Source: Ciona savignyi (taxonomy: Eukaryota > Chordata > Ascidiacea > Phlebobranchia > Cionidae). Taken from it: 64,000 nt of DNA. This document shows, in pieces, positions 32,850-45,770 of this stretch. Below the pieces are notes generated by a model that saw only the letters and a list, made by a program, of their open reading frames with translations, made no database searches and was not told where the DNA came from. Both the position numbers and the translations under genes were made by a program. The stretch covers positions 46,257 to 110,256 of the forward strand of contig CH003303.1 of NCBI GenBank assembly GCA_000149265.1, given 5' to 3'. The first letter of the stretch is position 1. Every line of letters starts with the position of its first letter.

Positions 32850-34640
32850 AAGAAACCAATATATATCGTGGTAAATGAAATGAAGCAATAGGATGCAGTA
32901 AGCGAGGGAAAAGGATGCTTAAATGCTACAATAGGAAATAACTTGTTGCTAACAGTTTAACGGAATTAGGTAACCGTGCAGTTTAGACGATTTTTATTGC
33001 ATCGTCATGACGCTTAAAATAATTATGATCCGTCAATTTTAATAGCAATACCGGTACTGAATTCGCTTCGCATACAATGGATTTTCAAGCACGTGTTCGT
33101 CACCACAAGTTTTAAAACCATTTCGATAAGTCCCTTATACTTTACGGCTTTATCACAAAGTGCTTTTGCATGAACGGATTTCATTTTTTACGTTTAGTGC
33201 CGCAAACGTAAAATTTATTATAAAATTTCGGTTGTGTTTAGAAAACTGTTTTAAAAATGCGATCATTCTTTAAGTAATCATTTCTGTGGTGTGCATCTTA
33301 AAAACGCCATTATAATTTGATGAATCCTTAACTACGATGATAAGTTGCAGTGATTCCTTCCGAGCATGAAGCATGGTTCGTTAATCCTTCGGATGTTGCG
33401 AATTATTGAGGATTGTACTTGGATTTCCATTCGCTATTCTAGGAGAAAAGAATCTCTGCCTGAGTAGAAACAATTTTAATAAACATTAAAAAACATTTCA
33501 TTTTGCACGCTGCCAGTAGGTTGGCCTACCTATAAAGTTTTATCACAAGTAATCACCAAAAGCAGCCTTCAGAACTTTAGGTTAAAACTTTGTTAATCCA
33601 TGTAAAAGTTTAATTATTACTAACCCACGCGAGGAATAGGTTTTACAACTACACATGCCTGAGTTTTCCATTTCCGCCTTTAGCATTAACTTTGACTTAA
33701 CGTCGGCAAGATTTTACGTCATCTCAATAAGTATGGTCAGTATTATATGGCGTTAAAATACTCCGTGTGCAAGGCATTTTGCAAATATGGCAGTAACCCA
33801 GTGGGTTAATCGGTTTTACGAAAACCGAAGAAAGCTTTACTCATATACAGCACTATAGGCAACATACCCAAAAACCGATTCTATCCTATCCTATAACCAT
33901 TAGGTTTGGCGACTTGGATTTTCCTTAAACATTTTCAATTTTCAATTAACGACTGCTGCTGGGTTGTAATTTTTTGTAGCAATGATTAAGAATTTTATTT
34001 GCATCAGAGATACGTAAAACAAACCAAACTTAATATCGATTAAATGGTAATACGTCATTATGTGTATGTAAAGCTAAGTATTTATAACCATCTCGAATCG
34101 AATTATTATTTTAAGAAAAACACAGGGAGACGTTTTAGGAAAATCTCAAAATACAAAATATTTTAATTTTATTGATGAGATTTACGTGGACTAACAGCAT
34201 AGACATTTTATTTACATTTTGCCAATTAGCTTGGTAGTTATGATTCCTAAAAAAACGAAAAAAAGGAAAGTAGTTTTTATGATTTTATGGGTTTTCTCCA
34301 TGGTAAACCGCTAATTTTGTTTTTTTAAATCTTGGTTTTGTTTTTAAATCCTAAGGGATTTAAGACGGAAAAGACATCCATTACATAGCATTTAACAAAA
34401 AAAGGAATACCAATATGTGCCCTTCTTACAGAACGGGCCAATAATAAAGTTTGCAATGACAGTAGCCAAATTAAAATTAAAGTAATGGATTATTATAATA
34501 TTAAAGATATAAATTTTATCCAAAAACATATCAAGTTGAAACCACTTCATATATTATTCAAAAGCTTTCGTAGAAATATTACATATTATTGTTCCGAGTA
34601 ATTACGTGGAAATCTAACCAAGAAGTGACGTCATAAATCT
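32850..34640. other. gene-free interval with inverted duplicated block
   Basis: No gene is recognised. The block at ~33360-33620 is the inverse of ~44100-44300 and ~52680-52820 (landmark AAAGGCTGCTTTGG(A/G)TGATTAC), which places it in the CTLD duplication system. A short SINE-like trace with CTATCCTATCC lies at ~33790-33900. Confidence 0.5.
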
Positions 34641-37290
34641 GTGATGATTTATATTTTCATTGTGCAGAGATCGATAAGTACGCTTCGTTTCAAGTCGGGA
34701 TCTTCATTTCGAACCCCGTTAGCATTGGTCACGTAATCTCGAACCACCAGCAACAGACCGGTGTATGATGCGTTCGGGTTTGGGTGATCAATGCGCCAAT
34801 CGTTGTGTGAGGCGGGGTCATACGCAGGTTGACCTTCGCCAGTGGTGACGGTTTGCGTCTGTAGAAATATATTTAAACGTTGCACCCCTTATAGACCACA
34901 TGTTAACTTATTTTCACCATCGAAAGAAAGCTAAATATAGTAAGAATGTTTGTGGCAGTATAAGAGACACTTATCAGTGGAACATAGGTTTTGCAAGAGT
35001 GAAAAACGACCAATACTGAAAGACATCACAATCATATACACCATAATAGCTCTGGTAACCCGACGGTGGACACAGGGAAATATAGCGGAACCCGTGTGAG
35101 AAAGCGGTCTTGCCTTTGTGCGATGTAATAAGAAGATTGACTTAATAACGCCACTTATATTTTCTCATTTGCCAGGATAACACTGTAATATCATGCATGT
35201 AAGAGCTACATAAACGTACCTTTCCGACGCTGGTTCGATGTAATTAATATGCATAAGACATTAGATAAAACACCACAAAGTGATGAAAGCTTTACAACAA
35301 ACCTGCGGGTTATAGTTCATCCCGAGCCACGCTCGTATCAACGATCTTCCATTGTTGGTTTGGACGTATTTATAAACTACGTCATACATCTTCTTATCCA
35401 AGATATCAACCAGACGCCCACCGAAACTTCCACAAGTTTTCACAGCTTGCGATATATTCTGCACCACTTCATTGCTTGGATCAGGCATCCAAATGATTTG
35501 GCCATTGTAATCGATCCCATTACCTGGTAAACCATTAAAATATGTTTTAACATTTCTTTTAAAACGCCAAGTTAATTCGCAACCAATGGTACTCTATTCT
35601 GTCACGATCAGACTAGCCTACTTATGTTTGACAATAAAAATAAGGTAACTCATCAAGTGATTCTAATTAGTCGCTGTATCTACGTGAATGCATTATTGTC
35701 GACAAATCTACTGAGCTCTAACCAAAGGAGATGTCTTTATCTTTTCCCGTTCGTTTTCCTCTTTTACAAGTCTACATGTTAAAAGGGATCCCATAAGTAA
35801 TTCGACTGGTTATCAGTTACTAACCTGAAGTGAAACATCCAATTCACAATCAACATCATATCCCATCCTGTTGGCTGGTCAGTTCGTTTCACATCAATAA
35901 CAAAGCCATACTGATCTATTCTGAATGTTGTCGCGTTGAATTTGTGGGGCAGAGATACATTTTTGGGAGTCACATTTGCTCGGACGATCGTTGGTAAAGA
36001 TTGCAAACACATCAAGTATAAGACAAGCTCCTTTTTCTTCACATAATTTGAAACCGAGTGTAGTTCACTTCTGCCTCGTCCAAACGTTTGTTTTTCTGCA
36101 TTTTCTTGTGTTAGTTACAGAACTTCGTTATAAGTCAAAGCTTACCTGTAGCAGCAATGTTCAAACCACAGCCAACGACTAACAAGCCGAAGACAGCGAC
36201 ACTTTTAACTTGGCTAAACATTTCGTTGATGGAAATTTGTGGCGTCAGAGCAAACCAACCGGTCACTTATTTCAATCTTGTAACGTTTCTGTGGAATTTT
36301 TAGAAAACAATTGATACTATTTGCCACCATTTGCCACTTCATCTCCAATATATTAGCTTGATCTTTCAAAATGTTTAAAGCAATTGGTAGCTCCAACTAT
36401 TAAGCGGCGTTAATGCCCAACCGTCGACTCGGATTGATTGGAACTTTCGGGGATTTTACGGGAACTGCTTTCGGTATAAAGAACATACATGTTTTTCGTT
36501 TATATTAAAATTCGATATAGATTTATGTTAATCTTAGTGTTTAAGCTGTTTATTTTTATATTCATGATAATGGCAGTATATAAATATTTATTTCCTTAAA
36601 ATTTTGATTAATTTTCCGCAGTAATTTAGGCTATTTTGGGTCCATTTGTATTTCTCCAGTTTTTTATACATTCACAACTTTATTCACAATTTAAAGAGAA
36701 TAATTGTATCCAGTACAAAATTTTAACTGTTAACAATAATCGGTACCTAAATGCCAAAAATGAAGACAAATGGCGGTTGTTTTAATATCCTTATGTCTGT
36801 CTTAAAAAACCTGGTGTTATTCTAAATTTGCCACTACACATTATCTAATGTATCTGTGTTATATGTGATTAAGACATTTCTTCAGTTATAGTACAAACAA
36901 TTAATCAAAAAGGTTCAGGCAATTAACTGGTACTAATACAACTATTACTTCCGATATGAAGAAAATGTAATAAACTGCTTAATACGGTTGCTAAACAATA
37001 AGATATACTTAAAAAAGTAGCTTAAGTCTTACCAGCTGGCATGTACAGCATTTACTGTGACGCTGTGCAAATCAAAATAGCTATGATACTTAAGTACCTT
37101 AATTTTACTTAGAAGATTGGAGCAAAATGCTATGAGACGAGAGTTCATTACAAAGAAACTCACCAGAAGGCAACATGATGACGATTTTCGTGTAATAACG
37201 AAAGCTGCGCTTTTTCTATAAGGGAGATAAACATCCGACAGAATGTGTTCGATATCGGACTCTTTTAATGACGACATTTGTTTTGGGGAA
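34440..37290 (-). repeat. inverted segmental duplicate carrying CTLD copy 1
   Basis: The sequence matches, in reverse, the blocks around 44550-48560 and 53040-57250, including non-coding flanks and introns. The part at 37029-37277 corresponds to the foldback-containing flank of the other copies but lacks the element. Confidence 0.8.
34649..36221 (-). pseudogene. C-type-lectin-like gene, copy 1, probably inactive
   Basis: All four exons are present: 36221-36146, 36104-35825, 35523-35303 and 34858-34649. Exon 2 has one extra base near its donor (TTTCACTTCAG against TTTCATTCAG). Joining to exon 3 therefore shifts the frame and meets TAA at once. The TATA box of the other copies (TATATATAAG) is TTGAAATAAG here, and the exon 2 acceptor is AAG rather than CAG. 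The CTLD exons 3 and 4 themselves remain open. Inactivation is likely but rests on one assembled base plus the promoter change. Confidence 0.75.
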
Positions 37291-39600
37291 AATCAATACT
37301 TAAAATACTTAAATACTTAAAAAAAAAACTGTATATATAGCTCACTCTGCATCCATAAAAAAATGTCGCCATTGAAAGGCGGTCGATACCGAGCAGAGTG
37401 TGGTATCGGGTTTAGTCCTCAAATAACGAAAAAAGGCTCTCTTCGAGAAGAGTAGGAGCCCAAACTCGATACCACACAGCTTCTATACGTCACAGGAGAG
37501 TGTGTGCCTTCCTGCAGTCCAGGGGAAACATGCCTGAAAAACAACAGGCAGGCATATCTTATTGTCAATCTGGCTTCAGGTAGTTACCGCACTGAAAGTG
37601 TTGTTTTATTTTATTTAATATTTGAACCGCTTTGGTGTTGCGTGGTTGATGCAAATAAAAGTAAAAACTATTGGTAAGTAACTAGACGGTGGCCGCAAAT
37701 TAACCCTACGATTTCCCGCATGAGAACACTTCCTTACATAATGTCGTGTGGCCGAATGGTTAACGCGACCGATACATATACCGACTACTATACAAAAACG
37801 GTACAAGTGACGAGCTCATCATGGGTTCGAAGCTCATCATGGGTTCGAAAGGCTCGGTAAAAAAACACTTCCTTACATAATCGCGAGGTAATCTGACGAT
37901 TGTCCGTGTAATAACGAATGGCATAATTTATTAAAGTCAATGAGACAGGAAAAAGAGGAAAAACTACATGTAAGGACTCTAAAATGGCGCGACCAACGAA
38001 CACCGAGCCAAACAGTTCAATAGCGTCAGAACTTTCAAATCCCAATCCAGAGATCTCTTGATCAAATTTGATGGATGGTTTCAAATTATTTGGGTTGTGC
38101 GGTTTTCGGTTACAAATTTTGACATAAGTATATGCATAATAAATAGTATTTAAATAGACAGCTCACCAATTGCTTTCGCGTTATCAGTAGAATAATCAAT
38201 AAAAAAGAAAGAAAAACACGAGGTTTAAGTAATTATACGTATGAGTCATTATGTAAAATTACATCATAATAATTGAAATATAAATTTTAAAAACATTAAC
38301 CGCACAAGGAAACAGGAATTACAGATTAGTGTTCCTTAATAGAGATGATGTTCATTAAGGGACACTATTACAGATGTTTCACTACAACTATTAAAACATC
38401 AGTGAATAGACACTAGGTAATAGAGAAAGGATGGGGCAGTAAACCTTAATAAAAAATGGGGCAATGAACGTTAATAAAAGCACGGCCCAGTACTGAGGGG
38501 GAGCTTTTTTATATTAGCGCTAACCATTCTAATTTACCACATTTCGGGCACGAGCTTTATTGACAGATGTAGTCTTTCTCAGATATTATATCGGCTCTTT
38601 TTTATACACGAAGCAAAGGGACCATTTTTTTATATACGGATCAAAGAGTCTCTTTGCCCGGAGGATCAAAATTGATTTACTATTTTTGGGGAATTTCGCA
38701 ATTTTAGGGAAATACCCTATACTAATAATGTTTTTGAAATTTGTAGTGTACGGTTTGCGAGTAAGTGGAGATATTACAATGAGAGAACTCAATATATTAC
38801 ATAATACTTTGAACTTGAAGTAGTGTGTCTAGATAGTTAGGTTAAAGTAGAAATGTAATAGATAATCACTTTGTTAATAATGTACTAGTAGAAATTAATT
38901 TTAACCCTGCTCTAAACACTACTATTAAGCACAAAACTAACCCTAACTCTAACCCAATGTTTAAAACTAACTCTAATGCGCTAATCTTTATTTTAGTGTG
39001 CAGTTTCCCTCCTTACCGTTTTAGTGTGCAGTTTTCCCTCCTTACCCTTCTTTTAGTTTTCCCGGATAATTTGTCAATAACTTGAGCTTGAGTGGAATGG
39101 GTTATATCATGCTATAGTCCTCCTCATGATATACCCCATCCCTCTTCCCATTGTTCCACCCGCTGTTTTGCACAAGAGTGCGTTGCCCCATGCTTATTAT
39201 AGCACAACCAACTACTCAGTTTATAAATTGTTCCCTGTTTAACATCTTGCCATGCCCTATATTCAATATGTTTTATTTTCTTATTTAAACTGGAGATAAC
39301 TATTTAATATTAACTGGGAGCAATCGGCTCTAGGTATAATTGATTTCCTACCTTTACCCAACTTACCCTACCTATCTGTGATATTCCCTGTGTACATTGC
39401 TTTAATGTGTGGTTATTCAATTATAAATTACCTTATCTCTATTCACCTCTGGTTTACCTTGCATAAACTTCGTTAAAGTTGGAGTTCTGCTACAAAGAAG
39501 CCTGATGATGATAAATGTAGCCTGCGCACCATAAAAATATATATTTTTATTATTGGTTTGGTTCTGTTAATTTCCTTATTTTAATGAAGCCTGTGTTTTA
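36222..39600. other. gene-free interval between CTLD copy 1 and APLF
   Basis: It holds the duplicated CTLD flank (to ~37290) and a hairpin-forming pair GTGTGGTATCGGGTTT / AAACTCGATACCACAC (~37400-37470). A tRNA-like decayed head with GTGGCCGAATGGTTAACGCG (~37747) and GGGTTCGAA (twice, ~37820-37850) follows. At 38980-39060 there is a doubled TTTTAGTGTGCAGTTTTCCC. No coding gene is seen. Confidence 0.5.
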
Positions 39601-39615
39601 TATTGCAGATGAAAA

Positions 39616-42489
39616 ATGGATGGGTTTGGAGTTGCCATTCATCGTCAGGATTGTGAGAACGAAACTTCAATTTGTGTTACGGATGGAAACACTATTTTAG
39701 GTCGAGGTGGTACTTTGCAAATTGATGACAAAAAAGTTTCTCGGAATCATGCTCTGTTGTGTTTGAAGTGCGGAAAACTTACGATTAAATCGACTCATGT
39801 CAACCCATGTTTTGTGATTTTAAAAGAATCTGGAAAAAAATTATTGCTCAAGCATGGTGCTTCAGTAGATCTTAGCAATGGTGATGAATTTTCTTTGTTA
39901 CAAAATAAATATAAATACAAAGTAATTTGGGAAAATAACAATTCAATTGACAACGATAAAGGAAAAGAGATTCAAGAAGATCCTGCACTTCAAAGCAAAA
40001 TTGAAAATATTAATTCGAATGATCTATCTACATCAAATTTGCAGAAGCTTAAAAAAATATTTCCATCCAAACGAAACGCTTCAGAAGATTCTGAAAATTC
40101 TGTTTCCAAAAAGCGTAAACTTCCATCGTGGATGAGGAAGTCTTCAACCACGGAAGAAGTGGATGATCAACCTCCTCCTGAAGCGGATATTGATCCCAGT
40201 GTTAACAATCACATTTCAGTCGAGCATTCCAGTGATGCCAAACCCAATATTTCCGTGGGAAACACTGAACAGTCGGAAAATGAAAACAATTTAAATGAGG
40301 TGCTTGAGAGTGATGTTGACGATGAAGATTTGGTGACATCTGATTTTCCCAGTGATGCCAGAGTAAAAATTTCAGTGGAAAACACCTCCGAGCCTGAGAT
40401 TGAAAACAATGGTAGCGACTCCGATCACAGCATCAGTGATGCCAAACGGATAACAGTAGATCCGGACTACCAAATTGAGTCAGATTGTGATGACAACTCC
40501 TCGTCTGTCAATCAAATCCAATCCACATCACAGCAGTCGAGTCGCCAGGCATGCGCATATGGGCGATCTTGTTACCGTAAGAATCCAAACCACCTAAGGG
40601 AGTTCAGTCACCCGAACGATGCTGATTATGAATCCCCTCCTCCTTCAGATGAGGATCGACCGGAGTGTGAATATGGAACGACATGCTACAGGAAGAATCC
40701 ACTCCATCGGTGAGATTTATTTAGTTTCCGCAAATTCAAGTCATTCATTGTAATGTAATTCTATTAGACATATGTGTTTAGACATTGTCCGACTCAGTTA
40801 GTCTAGTGGTTTAGTGTGACGAATGCACTTAAAGTACATTGCCTGAACCAAGCCGATTAATGGGTTCTACTTAATTATAGAAATATGTGTATCATTTAAA
40901 ACACACTGCAATAGCTCCGGTAACCCGACAGTGGGCGCGAGGTGGTCTTACGATTGCCTGTGTATTTACCCCCTCAGTTTTTCCATTCATGGGGATAAAC
41001 ATGAATATCCTTTTTCTATCCAATAACTCAAGTATTTTAAGGATATAGACAGTTGGCTGTTTCAAATTGGGAGAATCTATATATATATATATATATATAT
41101 TGCATAAATTAGATATTTTTTATTCATAACTACATATTAATATTCATCCAGCCGGATAGCTTAATTGTTAAGAGCATCGGCGGTTTGCAGGTAGTTAAAG
41201 CATTGTGAGATCAAAAATTTACCCATTAACTCGGTTAAAACACTAAAATACTACATTTCAACAATTCAAGGACTTTATTTCTCATAATTGTTCTGCATCA
41301 GAGATTATTATTGTTAATATCATAATTTGCCTCAACTGTGCACCATATAGTAGTTGGTTATAATACAACATGCTAACCACCACACCTCCACAGTCCAGTT
41401 GGATGTAACCATCTGTGAAAATTATTTATTATTTCATGGAAATGTGTATTTTAAATATTAGAAACATTTAGTCTTAATTTAAATTATCGATTCATATTTC
41501 CATGTTAATATGGAGGCAATGTTGATTATGAAAACAATATTCTATATTGTATCCTAATCCTAGAAAGCAGTTCAAACACACTAAACGGGTTGTGCCACGG
41601 AGACAAACCAAGCGACGAAGCAATGATGATGATGATGATGAATACGATGACAGTTTCATAAATGATTCAGAAGAAGAAGGTTCTAGAACATTTTTTCCAT
41701 CTTTCGTTGAAAGTCCAGCTGATCTATGGGTACCGGTAATGCATCAGCTACCAAAGATAAGAATCCAGCTGCTGGCTCTTTAGTTGTATCCTCGGACAAG
41801 GGAATTAAAAATCATTGCCTAAACCCGGTGGGTTATTGGGTTATACAAAAATCGAAACATTTCCATCTTACACAACACACTGTAATAGCTTCAGTAAACC
41901 AGTAGTGGAAAAGAGTACGTTTTTAACCCATGGGAACACAAAATGAGTGTTAGCATAGGGTATTCGTCAGATTTCCTCGCGCCTACTGTTTGGTTAGCTA
42001 AGCGTATATGATTTACATGTTTATTCAATTTAGTAGAACTTGATTCACTGGGTTCAGGCAAATGCCTTTCAATCTCCAACCCTTGGGCTAAAAGGCAACG
42101 CACTAACAAACCACCACACTATTTGGTCAGAGAAACGGGATGTAGGTTCTAAATACAGCTTGCCTGTAGTCTTTTTGCCAAAGCTAATTACGACTGAATA
42201 TTGTGAATGTCTGATTTTTAATTGCTTTAATGCCTTAAACCAAAGAAAATCATTGCTCGAAACAGAGAGTGATGTGGCTGCCCCAAGAGACATTTGACTT
42301 GACATTTTATTTAAAAGTTTTTTGTGTCATGAGGACAGATTGCTCATGTTTTATAATTTCTTAAATTTTGCAGAAATAATTGACGAGGATTCTGATTGGG
42401 AGCCATCAGGAGCAACCAAGAAGAAACAAAGAGAAGAAAGTGAAGAGGAGGAAGACATTGTTGACTCAGATGAAGATGACGACTTTTAA
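39616..42489 (+). CDS. APLF: APLF (FHA and PBZ-finger DNA-repair factor), three coding exons
   Basis: The exons are 39616-40709, 41564-41679 and 42374-42489, phases 2 and 1, giving 441 residues (human ~511). An N-terminal FHA domain has GR at 29-30 and SRNH at 42-45. A KKRKLPSWM motif matches the Ku-binding element. PBZ finger 1 is C313-x5-C319-x6-H326-x5-H332. PBZ finger 2 is C351-x5-C357-x6-H364-x5-H370, with its last His across the intron. The acidic C-terminus with DEDSDWEP is the histone-chaperone region. APLF binds XRCC1/XRCC4 phosphopeptides, Ku and poly(ADP-ribose) to promote end joining. An AG at 39607-39608 marks an exon or trans-splice start just before the ATG. The second donor (GAAG|GTTCTA) is weak. 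SINEs sit in both introns. Confidence 0.92.
40788..41021 (+). mobile_element. SINE in APLF intron 1
   Basis: The head is partly deleted (GTCCGACTCAGTTAGTCTAGTGG). The body has CACACTGCAATAGCTCCGGTAACCC, and the end reads GGGGATAAACATGAATATCC. A (TA)n tract follows at ~41080-41100. Confidence 0.75.
41812..42117. mobile_element. two facing SINE fragments in APLF intron 2
   Basis: A plus-oriented body (41812-41925, with CACAACACACTGTAATAGCT) is followed by a minus-oriented copy (41928-42117) that ends in the reversed head. Both are strongly diverged. Confidence 0.6.
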
Positions 42490-42564
42490 GGTGGCTGTCC
42501 TGTGGTCACCTTGTGCTCCTAGTCGATTCTTGCAGGCCTGATATACATTTTTTATGTTTTATTC

Positions 42565-43112
42565 CTGGTTATGGGGAAATGTAAGGGGTCTTATCACACG
42601 GGCAATTAACAGATAACCTTGCACCCACCGTCGAGAGCTATTACATGTGTGTTGTGTAAGATTGAGATGTGTCATTGTTAGATTCAACTATTTTAACACT
42701 TGGGTAATGGCTTTGGGTGATTCCCACTAATTAAGTGCCTTATCTAAGGACACAACCAGGACGCTTGCAACTGACAAGCTAGCTATCACACTGTCGACTA
42801 AGCCAGCATATGGGCGGACTATGTGATTAGCGTCCGACAGATTAGTGTGGTGGGTTATTGCGTTGCCTTTCAATTGATGGGTTGCAGGTTCGAAACTGGT
42901 CGCTATTTAGTCGACTGTGTATTTTGGCAAGGCACTTAACGGAGATTGCCTGTATCTAGCAGATTAATGAGTTCTACTAAATTAAAGGAACGTGTGAATC
43001 ATACACAACACATGGCAATAACTCCGGGCACGGGGTGATCTGACGATTGCTTGTGTGTTAACCCACTTTGGTTTTTCCATTCACGGGATAAATATAAATA
43101 TCCTATCCCATT
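42565..43112. mobile_element. two SINE copies, minus then plus, head to head
   Basis: 42565-42815 is a minus copy with CACACGGGCAATTAACAGATAACC. 42840-43112 is a plus copy with a good B box (GGTTGCAGGTTCGAAACTGG) and a TATCCTATCC end. They lie just 3' of APLF. Confidence 0.7.
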
Positions 43113-43587
43113 TGTGAACATTTTTCTTTTGCATATAATGTTTATCACTGGATTGAAATCTAGTTATAAGCCAGAGTTAAATTGAACAAGTAATATTCTG
43201 CTATGCTATACAATGAACTGGAAAATCATTTATTAATTTAATAGTGTCAAGGAAAACATAAACGTCAGTCAACTCAGTATTTCCTCCTTTGCTGTGAAAT
43301 CAATGATATTAGCCTGTTTCTGTAGCTTGTCAACTTTATTTGTATTGTACATCTGTCTTAGAGTTTCCAATATATTTGTTAATGTGACAGCCATATTTGG
43401 AATAAAATGTTAATTGTTTTTATAATCTGGGTCTTGTTGGTGTTCTTTGCTATTTCTGCGGCAGCCTGTGGCTTTGGAGTTTATTTGCTACATTGTTACA
43501 GTAATAAAGTTTGATCCACAGAAACATAACTGACTAAACTAGGTAAACGTATCAGGTTGGATATTTAAATAAAAATATTTATAAAGG

Positions 43588-43790
43588 ATAGGAAGGGACA
43601 TTTATTTTATTATTCGAAAATGGGAAAACTTAGTGGACGGTAACACACTGGTAATCAACAGATTACGTCGCGCCAACCGTCGGGTTATTGGAGCTATTTC
43701 AGTGTGTTTTGTATAATATACAGAATAGACATTGCGGTAATTAGGCAGTCCCTATAATTTGTCTGGCTTTAGACGATATCGACAAAGATG
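43588..43790 (-). mobile_element. SINE fragment (minus) next to assembly gap
   Basis: It contains GGATAGGAAGGGACATTTATT, GGTAACACACTGGTAATCAAC and CGTCGGGTTATTGGAGCTATT. The head is lost towards the gap. Confidence 0.65.
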
Positions 43791-43797
43791 CATTTCA

Positions 43798-43902
43798 NNN
43801 NNNNNNNNNNNNNNNNNNNNNNNNNNNNNNNNNNNNNNNNNNNNNNNNNNNNNNNNNNNNNNNNNNNNNNNNNNNNNNNNNNNNNNNNNNNNNNNNNNNN
43901 NN
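43798..43902. other. assembly gap (105 N)
   Basis: A run of N in gene-free sequence. Confidence 0.99.
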
Positions 43903-44616
43903 TCCAATAAAAATCCATCCCCGTCATTAGAAAAAGCCTCCGTTATTAAACGAAAATCGTCATGTTTCATGTTGCCTTCGGATGGTTCATATGTAATAAA
44001 CTCCTAATGCATTTTGCTTCAATCTTTTAAGTAAACCTAATATCTTATATACTTAGAAAACCTCAGTAATCTCTCGAGTGGGTTAGTAATAATAAAACAT
44101 CCGTATGCATTTAAAAAGTTGTAACCTAAAGTTTTAAAGGCTGCTTTGGGTGATTACTTGTGATAAATCTTTAGGGACATAGGCTAGGCTACCAGCAGCT
44201 TGCAAAGCGACAAATTTTCCAATGTTTATTAAAATTCCAAATGCTCAAGCGGAGATTCCTTTCTCCAAAAATTCCTAATGGAAGTCCAAGAACAATCCTC
44301 ATTAGTTCGCAAGATCTACCTGGTGATTATGTAAAGGAGTGTTTCCATGCGGGCAATCGTAGGGTTAATTTGCGGCCACCGTCGGGTTACTTATCGATAG
44401 TTTTTTTTAAGAGAACTTTATTTTTCTTTTTTGAGGATCATGCCTGATAGCCTACCTCAATCTGTTCGTTATTGGCCTACTTTCAATGGCGAAATACCTT
44501 TTTAGGGCTGCAAAGGTTGCTATACATTTTTTTAAAGTATTGGTTTCCAAAAACGAAAAAAGATTGTCGTCATTAAAAAGGCTGATATCGAACAGATTCT
44601 GTCGGATGTTTATTCC

Positions 44617-45029
44617 GGTGACCAGTCAACTTAATTCCTTACAACTAAACTACTACAACTGAACCCCTTACAACTAGACCCCTTTCATATGGACCCCTTA
44701 CAACTGAACTCCTTACAACTGAACTCCCTACAACTGAACCCTTACAACTGTACCCCTTTACAACTACTAAGTGGTTCAATTGAAAGGCGTTCAGTTGTAG
44801 GGGTTCAGTTGAAAGAGGTTCAGTTAAAAGGGGTTTAGTTGAAAGAGGTTCAGTTGTAGGGGTTCAGTTGTAAGGGGTTCAGTTGAAAGGAGTTTAGTTA
44901 AAATGGGTTCCGTTGTAAGGGGTTCAGTTGTAAGGGGTTCAGTTGTAAGTGATTAAGTTAAAAAGGGTTCAGCTGTAAGGGGTTCAGTTGTAGGAGTTCA
45001 GTAGTAAGGGGTTCAGTTGTCATTGAACC
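44617..45029. mobile_element. foldback element in duplicate 2
   Basis: It is 413 bp. A short forward arm of ACAACTGAACCCC-type units is followed by a long inverted arm. The ends are GGTGACCAGTCAACT and TTGTCATTGAACC. It is flanked by GTTTATTCC (44608-44616) and GTTTATCCC (45030-45038), one mismatch in 9. It is the paralogue of the element at 53108, so both descend from one insertion. Confidence 0.85.
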
Positions 45030-45648
45030 GTTTATCCCTGTGATGGTAAAAGCGTAGCCTGCGTTATTACACGAAATTCGTCATCATGTTGCCTTCTGAT
45101 GAGTTTCTTTTTAATGAACTCTCGTCTCATTGCATTTTGCTCCAATCTTCTAAGTAAAATTAAGGTACTTAAGTATCATAGCTATTTTGGTTTGCACAGC
45201 GTTAGAGTGAACGCTGCATATGCCAACTGCTCAGACTTTTAGGCTACTTTATTTTATTGTGTTATTGTTTAGCAACTATATAATAAACAGTGTATTACAT
45301 TTCCTTTGGATAGGAAGTAATGCAGTTGTATAAGTACCAGTAAGTTGCCTGAACCTATTTAAATATTTGATTGTACTATAACTTGTAGCGGCTGCTTATT
45401 TTATTTATTATTATTAAATAGATATTCTTTACACGGTAGACGGGTAGCGGTTTTAGCTTTATTATTATTTTGACTTCGATGTGCGCAACGGTAAAATTAC
45501 AATAATGCAAAAGCATAACCGGCTACGTAGTTTTATAAGTGGGGACGGACTGTAGGGTACGTTAGGCGTACCCCCCCTATAGTTAGCAAAAGAGGCTGGG
45601 CAATACAGACTGTGGTTTTGTAAACACAGTGCTAAAAGCCTAGACATC

Positions 45649-45770
<122 letters not shown>

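Noticed and set aside
37745..37860. Possible serine-type tRNA
   Set aside because: It has A-box-like GTGGCCGAATGG and two GGGTTCGAA motifs, but no acceptor stem that closes. It is probably a decayed tRNA-derived repeat.
38880..38985. Telomere-like CCCTAA stretch
   Set aside because: Only isolated CCCTAAC-like words with irregular spacing, no array.
41160..41215. tRNA-like GCCGGATAGCTTAATTGTTAAG fragment
   Set aside because: Only a 5' half is present, without a B box, so a gene cannot be supported.
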